Shown here: piece after piece, positions 35,223 through 47,911 of the stretch
Layout of the letters: every line of letters starts with the position of its first letter
How positions within the stretch are numbered: position 1 is the stretch's first letter
Source: Perognathus longimembris pacificus
Taxonomy: Eukaryota > Chordata > Mammalia > Rodentia > Heteromyidae
Assembly (NCBI RefSeq): GCF_023159225.1
Contig: NC_063172.1
Span: 41,235,832-41,299,831, forward strand
Direction: 5' to 3'
Length of the DNA: 64,000 nt
Position numbers and translations under genes: made by a program
The notes under the pieces: generated by a model
Told to the model about the DNA's origin: nothing
Database searches by the model: none
Seen by the model: only the letters and a program-made list of their open reading frames with translations

Positions 35223-36410
35223 TTCTGATTTCTTTACCTATATAACCATTATAATTTGTTTTTTATATTCTTGACATTTCATAAGGCATATTGTGTCAGA
35301 GAGATTCCTTAGAGTCTAGGATAATTTTTTTAACTTTAGAAAATAAACTACTCTTTCAATTCTGTATAAATTCTTGTTAAAGGAGGTTATCTATATCAAC
35401 ATATTATTTAAATGATTGTCATCTTTATCAAAATAAGTATCTTGGCATGGCAAATGCATATTTCTTTTGCTCAGTTCATCAATCTATTTCAATAGAGTTC
35501 TATAGTCTTGCACAGGCAAACATACCAAATGCTTCTAAGACTAAGGAAAATGTTGCAGATATAAAACTATGGTTTTTATACTAGTTTAAGACATACTATA
35601 ATGAAAAGTTTGTTTATTTGATTTCTGTGCATATGTATGTTACCCATATTCTTCTTGCAGTGCTCATGATTTTCCATTCTGTGATATCCATTCAGAATCC
35701 AGTTAATATTAACTATTTCTCCTCCCTAACTTCTGTTTCATTTGTATTTTATAACACTAAAACTGAGAGTCATGTATCCAGTATTTTATTATTATAAGTA
35801 CTATTTTTTTCATATGAGCAGGTCAAATAATTAACAATATTTCAGGACACTTGTCAATATTTTGATTTTTATTCATTATCACTAGCACATGCTTGAAAAC
35901 TTTTAAAACACTTTATTTGAGTTTTCTTTAGAAAATTATCATATACCTTACAAAGCATTTAGTAAAAAGAAAATTTCTAAAGACAAATAAACACTGCTTC
36001 CAATCTCAACACCTGAAGATTCAACATCATATTTGAAAATGTGTTTTCAGTTGTATACTTATTAATATATACCATTTAGCTTGAAATTTAAATCATATTT
36101 ATAATTTTATATAATATATAACTTCATGTATTTAAAATACAATAGACATATATTGTAAGACTGATCTTTAATATCAGACCAATGTATCTTCAGATAAATG
36201 TGCCATTATTCCACATTTCTCTTGCTCAATAAATGGTTCTACATTTTTTTTTGTAACTTGGTAATTCAGTTTTACTACTGATTAACTCTTCAATTATTAG
36301 TAATGGATTTTCTGAATCAAAATGTATCATTTAATTTATTCTCAAGCTACTTTTATGAATAATTGCATGTGTTTATGGGAATAGCAAGTCATTCAATTGG
36401 ATTAGTTAAA
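35223..36410. other. Unassigned AT-rich DNA
   Basis: No recognised gene or repeat. Confidence 0.5.
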
Positions 36411-36419
36411 AAGTGAATT

Positions 36420-36626
36420 ATGGGGGCTGGGGATATGGCCTAGTGGAAAGAGTGTTTGCCTCCTATACATGAGGCACTGGGTTCAATTCCCCAGCACCAC
36501 ATATACAGAAAATGGCCAGAAGTGATGCTGTGGCTCAAGTGGCAGAGTGCTAGCCTTGAGCAAAAAGAAGCCAGGGACAGTGCTCAGGCCCTGAGTCCAA
36601 GCCCCAGGACTTGCAAAAAAAAAAAA
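36420..36626 (+). mobile_element. IDL-Geo SINE, first of a pair
   Basis: Both monomers intact: 'gggggctggggatatggcct' at 36421, linker 'acatatacagaaaatggcc', right monomer and poly(A). AAGTGAATT precedes it (36411-36419) and follows it (36627-36635). Closer to consensus than its neighbour, so probably the later insertion. Confidence 0.93.
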
Positions 36627-36635
36627 AAGTGAATT

Positions 36636-36820
36636 CTGGGCCTTGGAATGTGGCTTAGTGGTAGAGTGCTTGCATAGCATGCATGAAGTCCTGAGTTCAA
36701 TTCTTCAGCACCACATAAAAAGCCAAAAGTGATGCTGGGGTTCAACTGGTAGAGCTGAGCAAAAGGAAGCCAGGGACATAGCTCAGGATCTGAGTTCAAG
36801 CCCCAGGACTGGCAAAAAAA
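36636..36820 (+). mobile_element. IDL-Geo SINE, second of a pair (older)
   Basis: Diverged copy: left monomer 'ctgggccttggaatgtggct', right monomer with internal deletions, poly(A) of 9. Flanked by AAGTGAATT (36627-36635) and AAGTGAGTT (36821-36829). The three target-site copies bracket two SINEs. Confidence 0.9.
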
Positions 36821-36829
36821 AAGTGAGTT

Positions 36830-38559
36830 CTAAAATCCAATATTATGTAACTGGCATGCTAATGCACATGATCATGGGATAAGGTAGAATGTCGAGTTTT
36901 GATACATGCACACAGTATACAATCATTAGATTAAAGCATATATCTCCCCGCAAACATTTATTATTTCTTTGTGATTCAGACTAGCTCCTCTAGCTATATG
37001 TGCATAAACTAGGTTAATTTAAGATGATATTCTTCATATTGCAGCATATAACATTTTGAAATATTTCACATAATTTTTGAAACACATAAAATTTAACATA
37101 TCTTATTTTTTCATATCTATATCAGACAGTCTTTTTTTTAAAGATATTTAAGCTTTTCTAAGTTCTTTTAAAAACATATTTTCACATGTATTTCCTGAAT
37201 TTTGTTGCTAATTTTATTTTTAGGTGACCCTTATTTTTTATAGTATTGTTCCAGTGCTCATGGTATTACCATGGAAAACAATCTTGAATTCTGAACACAT
37301 CCATCCATATATAGGTAGTACATAAATTTCCTCCTTAGTGAATTATTTTCTTCAGTTAATTGCTTTGAGATGCCATAAAAATGATGGCAGTTTTACCTCT
37401 GCCTCTTCATTAACTCAGCCCTTTTCTAAATTAAAGTTTAAGGTGACTGCATTGAGTGTTTAATAAAGCTTCATCGTAGTTGTTAGTTTAAGATGTTATT
37501 CATTATTCCTTTATGGAAGGATCCTTCACTGCTCAGCATCTAAGATATCTTACCAGGAAGAATTATTACCTTATATTAAAATGTTTGGAGGCTCCTAGTT
37601 GTGTTCAGTTCAGTATTCTCCATAGTAATAAAATATAATAATAAGAAAAATAAAATGTTGACATTTTTTAGAAAATGACTTTCTTGAGAAAATCTGTATC
37701 TCTTAGCATTGTTGTGAGTTGGAATGTGTGTGAATGTGTTTCTGAGTATATATGTGTTTGTGTGACTACATAAGTACACATCATAGAGAGTTAAGATATG
37801 GTGCATCCATTCATTTTCCTTTCCAGAATGGGATATGTTACCTGCTTATTAAATCTTCCTTCCAACTTATTTTAATTAGCAAAAGCAATCCAATCCCATC
37901 TTGAATAAGGGCAACATCGTCAAGCAATCAAATAAGAAATCTCTTGTAGAGGTAAGGGACAACTGAACTAGGATGACTGTACTTACTGTGTTGTAAGAGA
38001 AAAGACTTAACTGGTACAATATTGGGAGAATGATGTAAATTTGTACTGACCAATCATAGGTAATGATATGTCTTTATATATCCATATTTTATTTGTTACT
38101 GTTCAGGAATTTCGATAAATAGAATTCATTTTGGTTTTATTAAGATCTGTGTATATATGATATACAATGTCCTATATATGATATATAATGTTCATACCCA
38201 AATATTATTAGTGTCACAAATTAAATTGCCACTTTTTGTATTTTGTAAATAAATGATGACATATTCATAATACCTTATTCATATCATATTAAATAAATTT
38301 TGTAAGAATTTGTACAGAAATATCTAAATGTATTCTAGAGGTTTGCACAGTAGTACTTTTTAAAGACATTTCTTAATCATCATTACTTCAAACATAAAAA
38401 AGATAAGTGTAACACTTTCTATAGAAAGTGAAAAATTTGTAAGAAATCTATATTACACCTTCAACATTGCTAGAGCATTTTCTTTATTTTTAGTGAATTT
38501 TAATAACTTAAAATTTTTAATAAGTGGAATTAACTCCAAGATATGGAAACAAGTGATTT
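36830..38559. other. Unassigned AT-rich DNA
   Basis: No recognised gene or repeat family; a run of alternating TG near 37715-37765 only. Confidence 0.5.
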
Positions 38560-38599
38560 TTCATTGTTGTTGTTATTTTTAATGTACTATTTGAAATTA

Positions 38600-38631
<32 letters not shown>

Positions 38632-38965
38632 TTCTTCACTATAGTTTAGCCCCTGTTGTCACTATATTTGATTTTGATACCCTGGGTATTGTATATACAT
38701 TTATCTGAATTAGAGAAGGGATGGGGACCATTAAAGTGACGAGACAAAGGGTAAAAGGTGAACCAATGCAACAGGAATACTTAGAAGACAATATGTTGGA
38801 AATAAACTGTACAATGATGGTGGGTGGGAGAATTGGGGAAGAGAGAAAGTGGGAGAAAAATGAGGGAGGGTAAAAAGTTTGACAAGAAATGTACTCACTA
38901 CCTAAGTTAAGTAGCTGTAACTCCTCTGTATATCATGTTGACAGTAAAAATAAATTTCAAAGAAA
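38560..38965 (+). mobile_element. L1 3'UTR fragment, plus strand
   Basis: 'gataccctgggtattgtata' at 38677, 'gagacaaagggtaaaaggtg' at 38742, a purine-rich G tract and the terminus 'aactcctctgtatatcatgt' at 38919 followed by AATAAA-type sequence correspond to the reverse complement of the 3'UTR at 3.66-3.92 kb and 16.15-16.45 kb. A (GT)n tract lies at 38604-38630. Confidence 0.75.
38604..38630. repeat. (GT)13 microsatellite
   Basis: Perfect GT run inside the L1 3'UTR fragment. Confidence 0.92.
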
Positions 38966-39204
38966 AGAATTACTCTGCACAGTAATTTAAATATAATTAC
39001 ATATTAGATAAAATCAAAGAATTGTTTTGTAAGAAAGAAAAAAATTGTTCTAATACTAAATATTTTGAGGCAAAAATATTATAAGATTAATTTGAGAATT
39101 CAATCATAATATCCATTCCATAGCCTATGAAACAAGGAAAACTGAGGGCAGGGTGAGTTTGAGAGAGATGGGAGTGAATAATTAAAGGGATGTCATTGAT
39201 CCAA
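38966..39204. other. Mostly unassigned; trace of L1 3' end
   Basis: 'agggatgtcattgatccaaa' at 39186 resembles the 3' end type at 26.9 and 60.4 kb, but only over a few tens of bases. Confidence 0.35.
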
Positions 39205-39600
39205 ACACTAGTTAATTATACTTATGATCTCAGATACTTAGGAAGCTGAGAAAGGAACATATCAGTTTAGGTTCAGCCTAGGTAAAAAGTATGCAAGATT
39301 TCATCTAAACTCATAGTGACCCTCTTGGTCTGGCCTCCTCACTGTGATGGAAAGGATGGTACTTCCAGACCAGCTCTGGCTTTAGGCCATCTCAGGGGAG
39401 GCACTCCAGATACACTGGTACACACCTGTTATCCCAGGGACTATGGGAAACTTGAAATAGGTGGATAACTGTCTGGGCATATGCTTAGCCAGGAAGTCAC
39501 ACCTTGCTTGTTAGTTTCTTTGGTTGGCTTTGGCTGTACTGGCTGGTCTTGTGCTTGTAAGAGACACCTCCAGATCACAATGCTTTTCTAAATAGAAGCA
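39205..39600 (+). mobile_element. Diverged 7SL-like SINE traces
   Basis: 'tatgatctcagatacttagg' (39221) and 'cacacctgttatcccaggga' (39421) look like two decayed B1/Alu-type cores in the same orientation, separated by about 200 bp of unassigned sequence. Confidence 0.35.
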
Positions 39601-40293
39601 ATAAAAAGCATAGATGGAGATAGTTCTCAGAAGTGGAATAACTATTTAGCAAGGGTAAGGCTTTACGGTCATACCCCAATATTGCAAAGTTATTTGAACC
39701 ATATTTTTTTCTAAATCATTACCTATATAGACTGTATCTGTGAATAATATATTAAAGACAAACAGTCTGATACAGAAAATATATAAGGTTTTCTTCTGTG
39801 ATTCTGAGGGTAAGCCTTAACCTTGTTAGACCCAATGAACTCAAATAGCCTGAGTCTTCATTGTGGGCCGTGTTCTGCTCCAGAAGTACCCTTATTTTTC
39901 TTAGAAAAATTTATTTCAAAATTCCTAAAGTGAGTACAGTGAGGAAACTCAAGAGACAATGCTATTTCAGGGAAGTGTATTTATTGTCTCTGTTCATCAT
40001 ATTTTAATTAATTCTTTTTTGATCAAAGTAAGAGAATGACCATATCACAGTGTCTTGGGAATTATAGCCTCACTTCTCTAGCAGTATGTATTGTTAAGAA
40101 ACGTAGAAATGGTCTTTAATGTAAAACTATATTATAGAGGGAATGATATACGATTAATAATGAACCAAGAATCCACAGTATTTAAAAATTCAAATTTTAC
40201 CTTTGAGTTATGATTGTTTTGTTAATGTGTTACATCCATAATTCGCATCTCTTATTTATCTTTATTTAACATTTTCGGAACCAATTTTACAAC
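39601..40293. other. Unassigned AT-rich DNA
   Basis: No recognised gene or repeat. Confidence 0.5.
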
Positions 40294-40640
40294 ATGGAAA
40301 CTAACAGTCATGTAAAATTCTCACATGTCATATATATACATAATTATATATAAATTTAATATGTATTATAAGTTATACATTATATTATGTACATTATATA
40401 ATTATATGTATTGCATATCATATACAAATTATGATACAATTTATATATAATATATGTAAGGCACAGAATATGTAGAATTTATATATAATATATAATAGGT
40501 AACATATAGAATGTATATATTATATAAATTATTATATAATTAATATATTACATAAATACATATAATTTATAAAATTTCTACCTAATTACATATATATTTA
40601 ATACAACATGTGAGAATTTTACGTGACTGTCAGATTCCAT
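40294..40640. repeat. 347-bp AT-rich palindromic element with 34-bp inverted ends
   Basis: The left end (40294-40327) and the reverse complement of the right end (40607-40640) match at 31 of 34 positions; the core shared word is GTAAAATTCTCACATG. The 279-bp interior is almost purely A/T with many TATATA words and partial self-complementarity. Could be a MITE-like DNA transposon remnant or a palindromic AT-rich repeat of the unstable type. No flanking duplication is convincing. Confidence 0.8.
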
Positions 40641-40772
40641 TATATACATGTGTATATATAGAGATAGATAATTTTTTACATTTCCATTGTTTCTAATTCC
40701 AATTTTATTAACTTATCGACTCCTTTATTAGAGCTTTGCACATTAAAAATTTATCTAAATTATTCAGTTTCA

Positions 40773-40858
40773 TTATATATACATATATATGCGTATATGT
40801 ATATGTATATGTATATATGTATATGTATGTATATGTATATGTGTATGTATATGTATAT

Positions 40859-40920
<62 letters not shown>

Positions 40921-40922
40921 GT
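40773..40922. repeat. Compound microsatellite: (TATG/TA)n-(AC)18-(AT)n
   Basis: A TATATG/TATGTA-type run (40773-40862), then about 18 AC units (40865-40901), then AT repeats (40902-40920). Adjoins the right end of a minus-strand SINE, suggesting growth from its tail or target. Translated frames here (YTYTYT, HTHTHT) are artefacts. Confidence 0.93.
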
Positions 40923-40923
40923 A

Positions 40924-41110
40924 GCCAGTCCTGGGGTTTGAACTCAGGGTCTGAGCACTGTCTTGGCTTCTTTTTCTCAAGGCTGGCAGTCTACACTTGA
41001 GCCACAGTGACACTTGTGGCTTTTTCTATATATGTGGTGCAGAGGAATCAAACTCAAGGCTTCATGTATGTGAGGTAAGCACTGTACCAGTAGGCCATAT
41101 TCCCAGACCC
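40924..41110 (-). mobile_element. IDL-Geo SINE, minus strand
   Basis: 'ccagtcctggggtttgaact' opens the reversed right monomer, 'cacttgagccacagtgacac' follows, then the linker and the left monomer ending 'ggccatattcccagaccc'. Moderately diverged. Confidence 0.88.
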
Positions 41111-41440
41111 TATTAATGGTTTAATAGTACAAGCATTTACTGTTTGGGAACCAAAGTTTGAACTAAGGACTTCATGGCTTGCAGATATATTCTTTAACAC
41201 TGATCCATACATAACCCAGCAGTCTTTTCTTTTGTTACTATTGACAGCGTACAATTTATTGCCTAGGCTGCACTTGTGATAAAAATCCATCTGTGTTGGT
41301 TTACCTTCCTCTAGTAGCTGGGGTAACAGGTGAAAAGCAACCTTGAGAATATCACTTATTATTGTGGCCAGGACCTTCCTAGTTTCAGTCTCCCAAATAG
41401 CTATGATTAGAGTCATGAGACAGAGTTCCCTAGCTAAAAG
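41111..41440 (-). mobile_element. Decayed SINE traces (tentative)
   Basis: 'gggaaccaaagtttgaacta' (41146) looks like a reversed right-monomer start and 'cctctagtagctggggtaac' (41309) and 'ctcccaaatagctatgatta' (41390) like reversed 7SL-type cores. Too eroded for certainty. Confidence 0.35.
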
Positions 41441-42710
41441 TTTTTCCTTTAATTGAATGCTCCAAAGGATATTTGATATGATACCTATAAAACCTTTTTC
41501 TAATATCTGTTATTTCAGCACAGATTGCTTCTTTCGGTCAAGGTTCAGTCTCTCTCTTAGAACACAATTGTAAAAGATGTCATTCCATAACTTCGTTTGG
41601 TAATCTTCTGTGCCTGAGATGAAATTTAATCCATTCCCCAAAATATCCTTAAGTTAAAGGTTTCCTTCACTCTCTTCTGCTCTTCTAGCTTCTCATTTTC
41701 ACACAGTTATATTAGAGCAAGTCATTTCAGGGATTTTCTGGAATGTTAGGAGCATTTTCCTTTCATTCACTGTGTTTGGAGTGCTAATATGCCTGTCTGG
41801 TACTGACATATATTTTCTACTAATCTCAATTTCTTTTGGAGTTAGAAAAATTCTGAGCAATATTTCAAGTCCCATACCATATATTTCACAAAAGACTATT
41901 TCTGTGCCCTGGAGTGAGAGACTATTTTCATTTTTCATGGAAATGTCTGATTATTCGGTAATTTAACAATTTATTGTCAGTTATTGAACTTTAATGGAAA
42001 CTCAGAATGTCTTTAATCTTGTGTATAATTCACTGAAAATAGTGTCATTACAAACAATAAATTCGCCATTGGATATTTTATTTTGGCTTGTAAAAATATT
42101 CATGATTATGAATAATTTTAAAATCATATATAAAATTACATTTGACAATTATATTGTTCAGCATCTTGAAATTTTAATATTGTCTTTTCTCATGGATTGA
42201 GCAATAGGTTAGATCTATTTCACACCTCTGTAAATTTGTAAGAAAATCTTATTTTCCTTTGAATGATATTTTAGTTCTAAAATTTACTTCTTTATCACAT
42301 ATGTTTAGAGTAATATCTTTGTCTTGGAGTGAATCCAGAATAACACTTTGTTAGTTTATCTTCACATATCCTAGAGTAATCAAAAAGTTTTATTCCAGTG
42401 TTTACTGTAGGTTGTTTATCAACCGCAGCGCTTAGATGTAATGTGGATTTTGGACATGGTCCACTTCTTCACATGAGGTTGAGTAGAATACTAATAGACC
42501 ACAGAAAGAGGTGCTCAGACTGCATGTGAAGCATCAAATATTTTGAGATCCTCCCTTACTATCTTTACAAAATTTCGTGGAATATGTAAGCATCCATGTG
42601 TATGTGTACACATGCTCTGATGATTACTTGTTATTTGTACCTTAAATAACTTTAAATTTTCCATATTCACACTTATTTTAATGCTTTGTGAAGAAATAAC
42701 ATACATATCC
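41441..42710. other. Unassigned AT-rich DNA
   Basis: No recognised gene or repeat. A small CpG-bearing island (aaccgcagcgc near 42420) stands out but is too short to classify. Confidence 0.5.
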
Positions 42711-42718
42711 CTTATCTT

Positions 42719-42910
42719 TTTGTTGTTGTTGTTATTGCCAGTCCTGGGTCTTGAACTCAGGGCCTGAGCACTGTCCCTGGCTTCTTTTTGCTCAAGGCTG
42801 TCACTTTGCCACTTGAGCCAGAGCGCCACTTCTGGCCATTTTCTGTATATGTGGTGCAGAAGAATCGAACCCAGGGCTTCACTTTACCACTAGGCCAAAT
42901 TCCCAGCCCC
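42719..42910 (-). mobile_element. IDL-Geo SINE, minus strand
   Basis: A TTG-repeat tail, 'gccagtcctgggtcttgaac', 'tgccacttgagccagagcgc', linker, and left monomer ending 'aaattcccagcccc'. A short direct repeat CTTATCTT at 42711-42718 and 42918-42925 is the likely TSD core. Confidence 0.9.
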
Positions 42911-42989
42911 CATTTCACTTATCTTAAACCTTGAGTTTAAATCTGTTCTTATCAATGATAAAATACTATTCCAGTGTGCCATTAAATTT

Positions 42990-43228
42990 GCTACAGCTGG
43001 GTACTGTGGCTCACACCTGCAATCCTAGCTATTCTGGAGGCTGAGATCTGAGGGATTGCAGTTCAAAGCTAGCCCAGACAGAAAAGTTCCAGAGAAACTC
43101 ATCTCCAATTACCCATTCAAAAGCCAGAAGGGGAACTGTGGTTCAAGTGGTAGAGACCTAGCTTTGAAAAAAAATGCCTCACCGACAGTAACCTGCACTG
43201 CGTTCAAGTTCCACAACTAACAGCAGGA
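42990..43228 (+). mobile_element. Composite SINE: 7SL-like left + Geo-like right, plus strand
   Basis: Left: 'gggtactgtggctcacacct' then 'ggaggctgagatctgaggga', a B1/Alu-like core. Right: 'ccagaaggggaactgtggtt', 'caagtggtagagacctagct' and 'tgcgttcaagttccacaact', corresponding to the Geo monomer of IDL-Geo. Best-preserved example of this composite family in the window. Confidence 0.82.
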
Positions 43229-43734
43229 GCAATAATTAATTTTTTATTATTATTATTAATAATAATATATTTTTACTTTCTTGGCTGTAAGATATAATAT
43301 CATTCATTTTTAATTACAAGTACAAATAAATTCACTTTCCTACTGCTATACTTCCCCTTCACAATTCCAAATAAATTTTTCCTTAAAGCACACTAATATC
43401 TCAGTAGTTAAATAAGTTAACCTTGCTGAAATTAGATATAGTGAACTCGTTAATCCTATCTATTTAATCAATGCAAGACTGTAAAATTGTTTTATAATTA
43501 AAATAGTCCATTTTTACTTAAATTATTATAATTACAACTAATGAAGATGAAATAAGATCAGTGTTCAATGTACAACTTTTTAAATAGGCAACACACTGAA
43601 TATGCTTCATTATGATATTTCATTTGTTTTTTGATGCAGCATCTCAAATCAGTAGTTCAAGCTGCCCTCACACTCACAATTATCTTGCTTCAGGCTCCAA
43701 AATGCAGGTGTGCACCATGATACCTAGCTTTATT
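43229..43734. other. AT-rich DNA with a decayed 7SL-like SINE at 43620-43725
   Basis: Mostly unassigned. 'aagctgccctcacactcaca' and 'atgcaggtgtgcaccatgat' at the right end look like a reversed B1/Alu-type relic. Ends at a 9-bp AGCTTTATT (43726-43734), the likely left TSD of L1-H. Confidence 0.45.
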
Positions 43735-44099
43735 ATTCTTTTTTAAAAATTAATTAAATTTTGTTGACAAGGTGTTGTGCAAAAGGGGTACAGTTACATA
43801 ATAAGACAGTGAGTACATTTCTTGTGATATCTTATGCCCTCATTTTTCTTGCCCTTCCCAGATCAGTTAGGCATATATACAATATTCAGTGTACCAAAAT
43901 CATATACAGTAACCACGTAACATATGCCAAAGGAAATTCACCTAGAACTTTAAATGTAATGTCAACAATAGAATTCTCCGGTGTCCTTCTCTCAGAGTTG
44001 TTTTTGCTTATACATAATGTAAGGACACTGACCTAAACCTGTGGAAATACCATTTCTGTTTCGCAGACTTGTTCTCTCTACTGACCCCGCCCCCCCACC

Positions 44100-47000
44100 T
44101 TAACAGTCATATATCAAAGAGACTGTGCCCCTTTGTTCTCTGAGTTCTAGGCTTATCTCGTTCAATATTATTTGTTCAAGTTTTGACCATTTCCCTGTGA
44201 ATACCAATATTTCACCATTTCTAAACGCTATGTAATATTCTATTGTGTATAGGTACCACATTTTTTGGATCCATTCATCTGTAGTGGGGCATGTGGGTTG
44301 TTTCCGTATTTTGGCTATTGTGAATTGTGCAGTGATAAACATGGATGTGTAGATGTCTTTATGATATCCTGAGACCTGTTGTTCAGGAATGATGCCTAGG
44401 AGTGGTATGGCTGGGTCATAGGGTAGGTCTATTTTGAGCTTTTTGAGGAACCTCCATAATGTTCTCCAAAGTGGTTGTACTAATTTGCATTCATACCAAT
44501 GGTGGAGAAGGGTTCCTTTTTCCCCGCATCCCCTCCAGCATTTGTTGTTGCCTGAGTTCAGAGTATAGGCCATTCTAACTGGAGTGAGGTGGTATCTCAG
44601 GGTTGTTTTTATTTGCATTTCCTTTACTGCCAGAAATGTTGAACATTTCCTCATATGTGTCTTTGCCATTTTTATCTCTTCTCTTGTGAAGTCTCTCTTT
44701 AACTCCTTTGCCCACTTAATAATTGGTTTATTGGCTTTGGAGGGGGTAGTTTTTTGAGTTCTCCTTAGATGACGGATATTAGGTCTTTGTCTGTTGCTAT
44801 GCTGATGAAGATCCTTTCCCATATGGTTGGCTGTCTTTCTAGTTTGGTCGCTATGTCTTTAGCTGTGCAGAAACTTTTTTTGTAGTAGTAGTCCCATTTT
44901 TTTGGGTCTCTCCCCTGTCTGTTTTGCCCTGGGACTATATTCAGGAAGTTCCTTCCTGTGCCTCTAAGTTCTACCATCTCTCCTACTCTGTCTTTCAGTA
45001 GTTTCAGGATTCAGGTCTGATGTTGAGGTCCTTAATCCATTTTGAATTGATCTTGGTGCATGGTTATAGGCTAGGGTTTACTTTGAGTATTTTACATGTG
45101 GTTGCCCAGTTTTCCCAGCATCAGTAATTGAAGAGGCTATGTTTTTTCCATTATATGTCTTTAGCTCCTTTGTCGAATATCAGCTGACTGTAAGAATGAG
45201 GCTCTATTTCTGGGTCTTCTATTCTATTCCACTGGTCTTCAGGTGTGTTTTTATATCAATACCAGGCTGTTTTTGTTATGATGGCTCTATAATAGAGCTT
45301 GAAGTTTGGCATTGTGATTCTTCCTGCGCTGCTTCTTTTGCCTAGAATTGCTTTGGCTATTCTAGGTCTTTTGCTGTTCCATATGAATTTATGGGTTGTT
45401 TTCTCTATTTCAGTGAAGAATATAGCTGGGATCTTGATGAGGATTGCATTGAATTTGTATAATATTTTGGGCAATTTCACTATGGCCATTTTCACTATAT
45501 TGATTCTGCCTTCCCATGAGCATGGGAGGTCTTTCCATCTCCTTGCGTCCTATTTGATTTCCCTTTTTAGAATTTTATAGTTCTCATTAAATAGGTCATT
45601 CACATCTTTAGTTAGGTTGATCCCTAGGCAATTTCTTCTTCTTCTTCTTCTTTTTTTTTTTTAGCTATTGTAAATGGTATTATTTCCATAATTTTCTTTT
45701 CTGCTTGTGCATTGCTGGTGTACAGAAAAGCTGCTGATTTTTGTGGGTTGGTTTTGTATCCTGCTACTTTGCCAAATGGTTTATTTGGTCTATGAGTTTG
45801 GGGACTGAGTTTTTGGGTCCTTCAGATATAGGATCATGTCATCTGCGAATAGTTGGATTTCTTCTTTGCCAGTGTGGATCCCTTTGATGTCCTCCTCTTG
45901 CCTTATTGCTATGGCTAGGAATTCCAGCACTATGTTGAATAGAAGTGAGGAGAATAACCATCCTTGTCTTGTTCCTGAGTTTAGGGGAAATGGTTTTACT
46001 TTCTCCCCATTTAGTATGACTTTAGTAGTTCGTCTGTTGTATATAGCTTTTATTGTTTTAAAGAATATTCCCTCTATTCCTATTCTCTCCAGAGCTTTTA
46101 ATATGTATAGGTGTTGTATTTTGTCAAAGGCTTTTTGGGCATCAGCTAAGAAGATGATGTGGTTCTTGCTCTAGGTTCTGTTGATGTGGTGAATTATGGT
46201 TATTGATTTGTGGATGTTGAACCATCCTTGCATCTGTGGGATGAAACCTACTTGATCATGATGTATGATTTCCTTGATCAGTTTCTGGATCCTGTTAGAT
46301 AATACTTTGTTGAGGAACTTTACATCTGTGTTTATTAATTATATTGTTCTGTAATTCTCTTTCTTTGTTGGGTCTTTGCCTGGTTTGGGGATGAGTATAC
46401 TATTAGCTTCATAGAATGAGTTTGGAATTTCTCCCTGTATTTCTATTTCACTGAAGAGTATGAGGAGTGTTGGTATTAGCTCCTTACTGAAGGCTTTATA
46501 GAATTTATTGGTGAATCCATCCATGCCTGGACTTTTCTTTGTTGGGAGGCTCTTGATATCCTCCTGTATCTTGCTGTAAGTTATTGGTTTATTTTCTTGA
46601 TTTATTTCTTCTTGATTCAGTTTGTGCAGTTTATACTTCTCTAAGAATTGATCCATTTATGTAAAATTTTCATTCTTTAGTGAGTAAAGGTTCTGGAAAT
46701 AGTTCCTTATGATTGTTTGAATATCCTGTGTATTTGTTGTAATTTTTCTGGTGTAGTCTCTTCTTTTTGTTTTGTAAGACTTGCAAGGGGTCTGTCAATT
46801 TTATTTATTTTCTCAACGAACCAGATTTTAGTTTTATTTATTTATTTGTTGAATGGTTGTTCTATTCTCAATCAGATTTATCTCTTCTTTAATCTTTGTG
46901 ATCTCTCTCATCTTACTGATTTTAGATTCAATTTTTTCTCGTTTCTCCAGTCTTTTACACTGCATCATGAGGTTATTTACCTGTTCTGATTTCATTCTTT

Positions 47001-47911
47001 AATGTGTGCACTGCGGTCAATGATCTTGCCCCTCAGCACTGTCTTTGCTGTATCTCAGAGGTTTTTTTGTGATGTATTTTCATTGTCGTTTTGGCTTATG
47101 AACTCGTTAATTTAGTCCTTAATTTGCTCTGTGACCTAAGTGTTAGTTATTAGTAAGGGGTTTAGCCTTGAAGTATTTGTGTAGTTTCTGTTGTATCCTT
47201 TGTTATTGAGGGTTACCTTGATTCCAATGTGATCAGATAGAATACCTGGGATAATGTCATTAATCTTGTATCTGCTGAGGTTCTTTGTGTGGACTATGAC
47301 ATGATCTATTTTGGAGTATGTTCCATGCGCTGCTGAAAAGAATGTGTATTGGGTCTTTGTAGGTTGAAAAACTCTGTACAGATCTGTCAGATCCATGTGG
47401 GATATGGTGTTACTTAGGTCTTTGGCTCCCTTGTTAATCCTCTGTGTTTTGGATCCATCTCTGGGAGCGTGTGGAGTATTAAAATCTCCCACTATGATTT
47501 TATTTGGGACTATCCTGTTCTGTAGTTCTGAAAGAATTTCTTTAACATATTTAGGGCCTCTTTGTTTGGTGAGTATAAGTTTATCACCATGATATCTTGA
47601 TTCTAGATTTTACCTTGCGTTAAAATGTTGTGTAGTTCTTTATCTTTTTGAACTGATTTTAGTGAGAAGTCTAGCTTGTCTGAAATCAGGATGGCAACCC
47701 CTGCCATTTTGGTAAGTGCATTTGCTTGGAAGATCTTGTCCATCCTTTCATTCAGAGCCTGTTTTTGTCCCTTGCTATAAGATAAGTCTCTTGAAGAAAA
47801 CAGATAGCAATTTTTTTTTGTTTATGGATCCACTCTGTCTGTCTGGTCCTCTTTACCGGAGAATTAATACCATTTATGTTCAAAGAGATAGTGGATAGGT
47901 GTTTTTTTTTT
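44100..47911 (-). pseudogene. L1-H ORF2 remnant
   Basis: Endonuclease: SLNINGINSPVKRTRQTEW and CFLQETYL (47890-47760), GDFNTPHAPRDGSKTQRIN with SDH (47492-47136). Reverse transcriptase: [20 protein letters not shown] (46656-46339), and a two-Asp box that still reads FADD in one frame (DD at 45838-45843), although the frame around it is broken. C-terminal part, the longest open piece (44822-44100, 240 codons): [39 protein letters not shown] (Cys-rich motif intact) and [13 protein letters not shown]. The start region is an A-rich run with no clear ATG. Many stops elsewhere; not functional. Confidence 0.92.

Noticed and set aside
40708..41013. YTYTYT/HTHTHT reading frames
   Set aside because: Compound AC/AT microsatellite plus SINE sequence.
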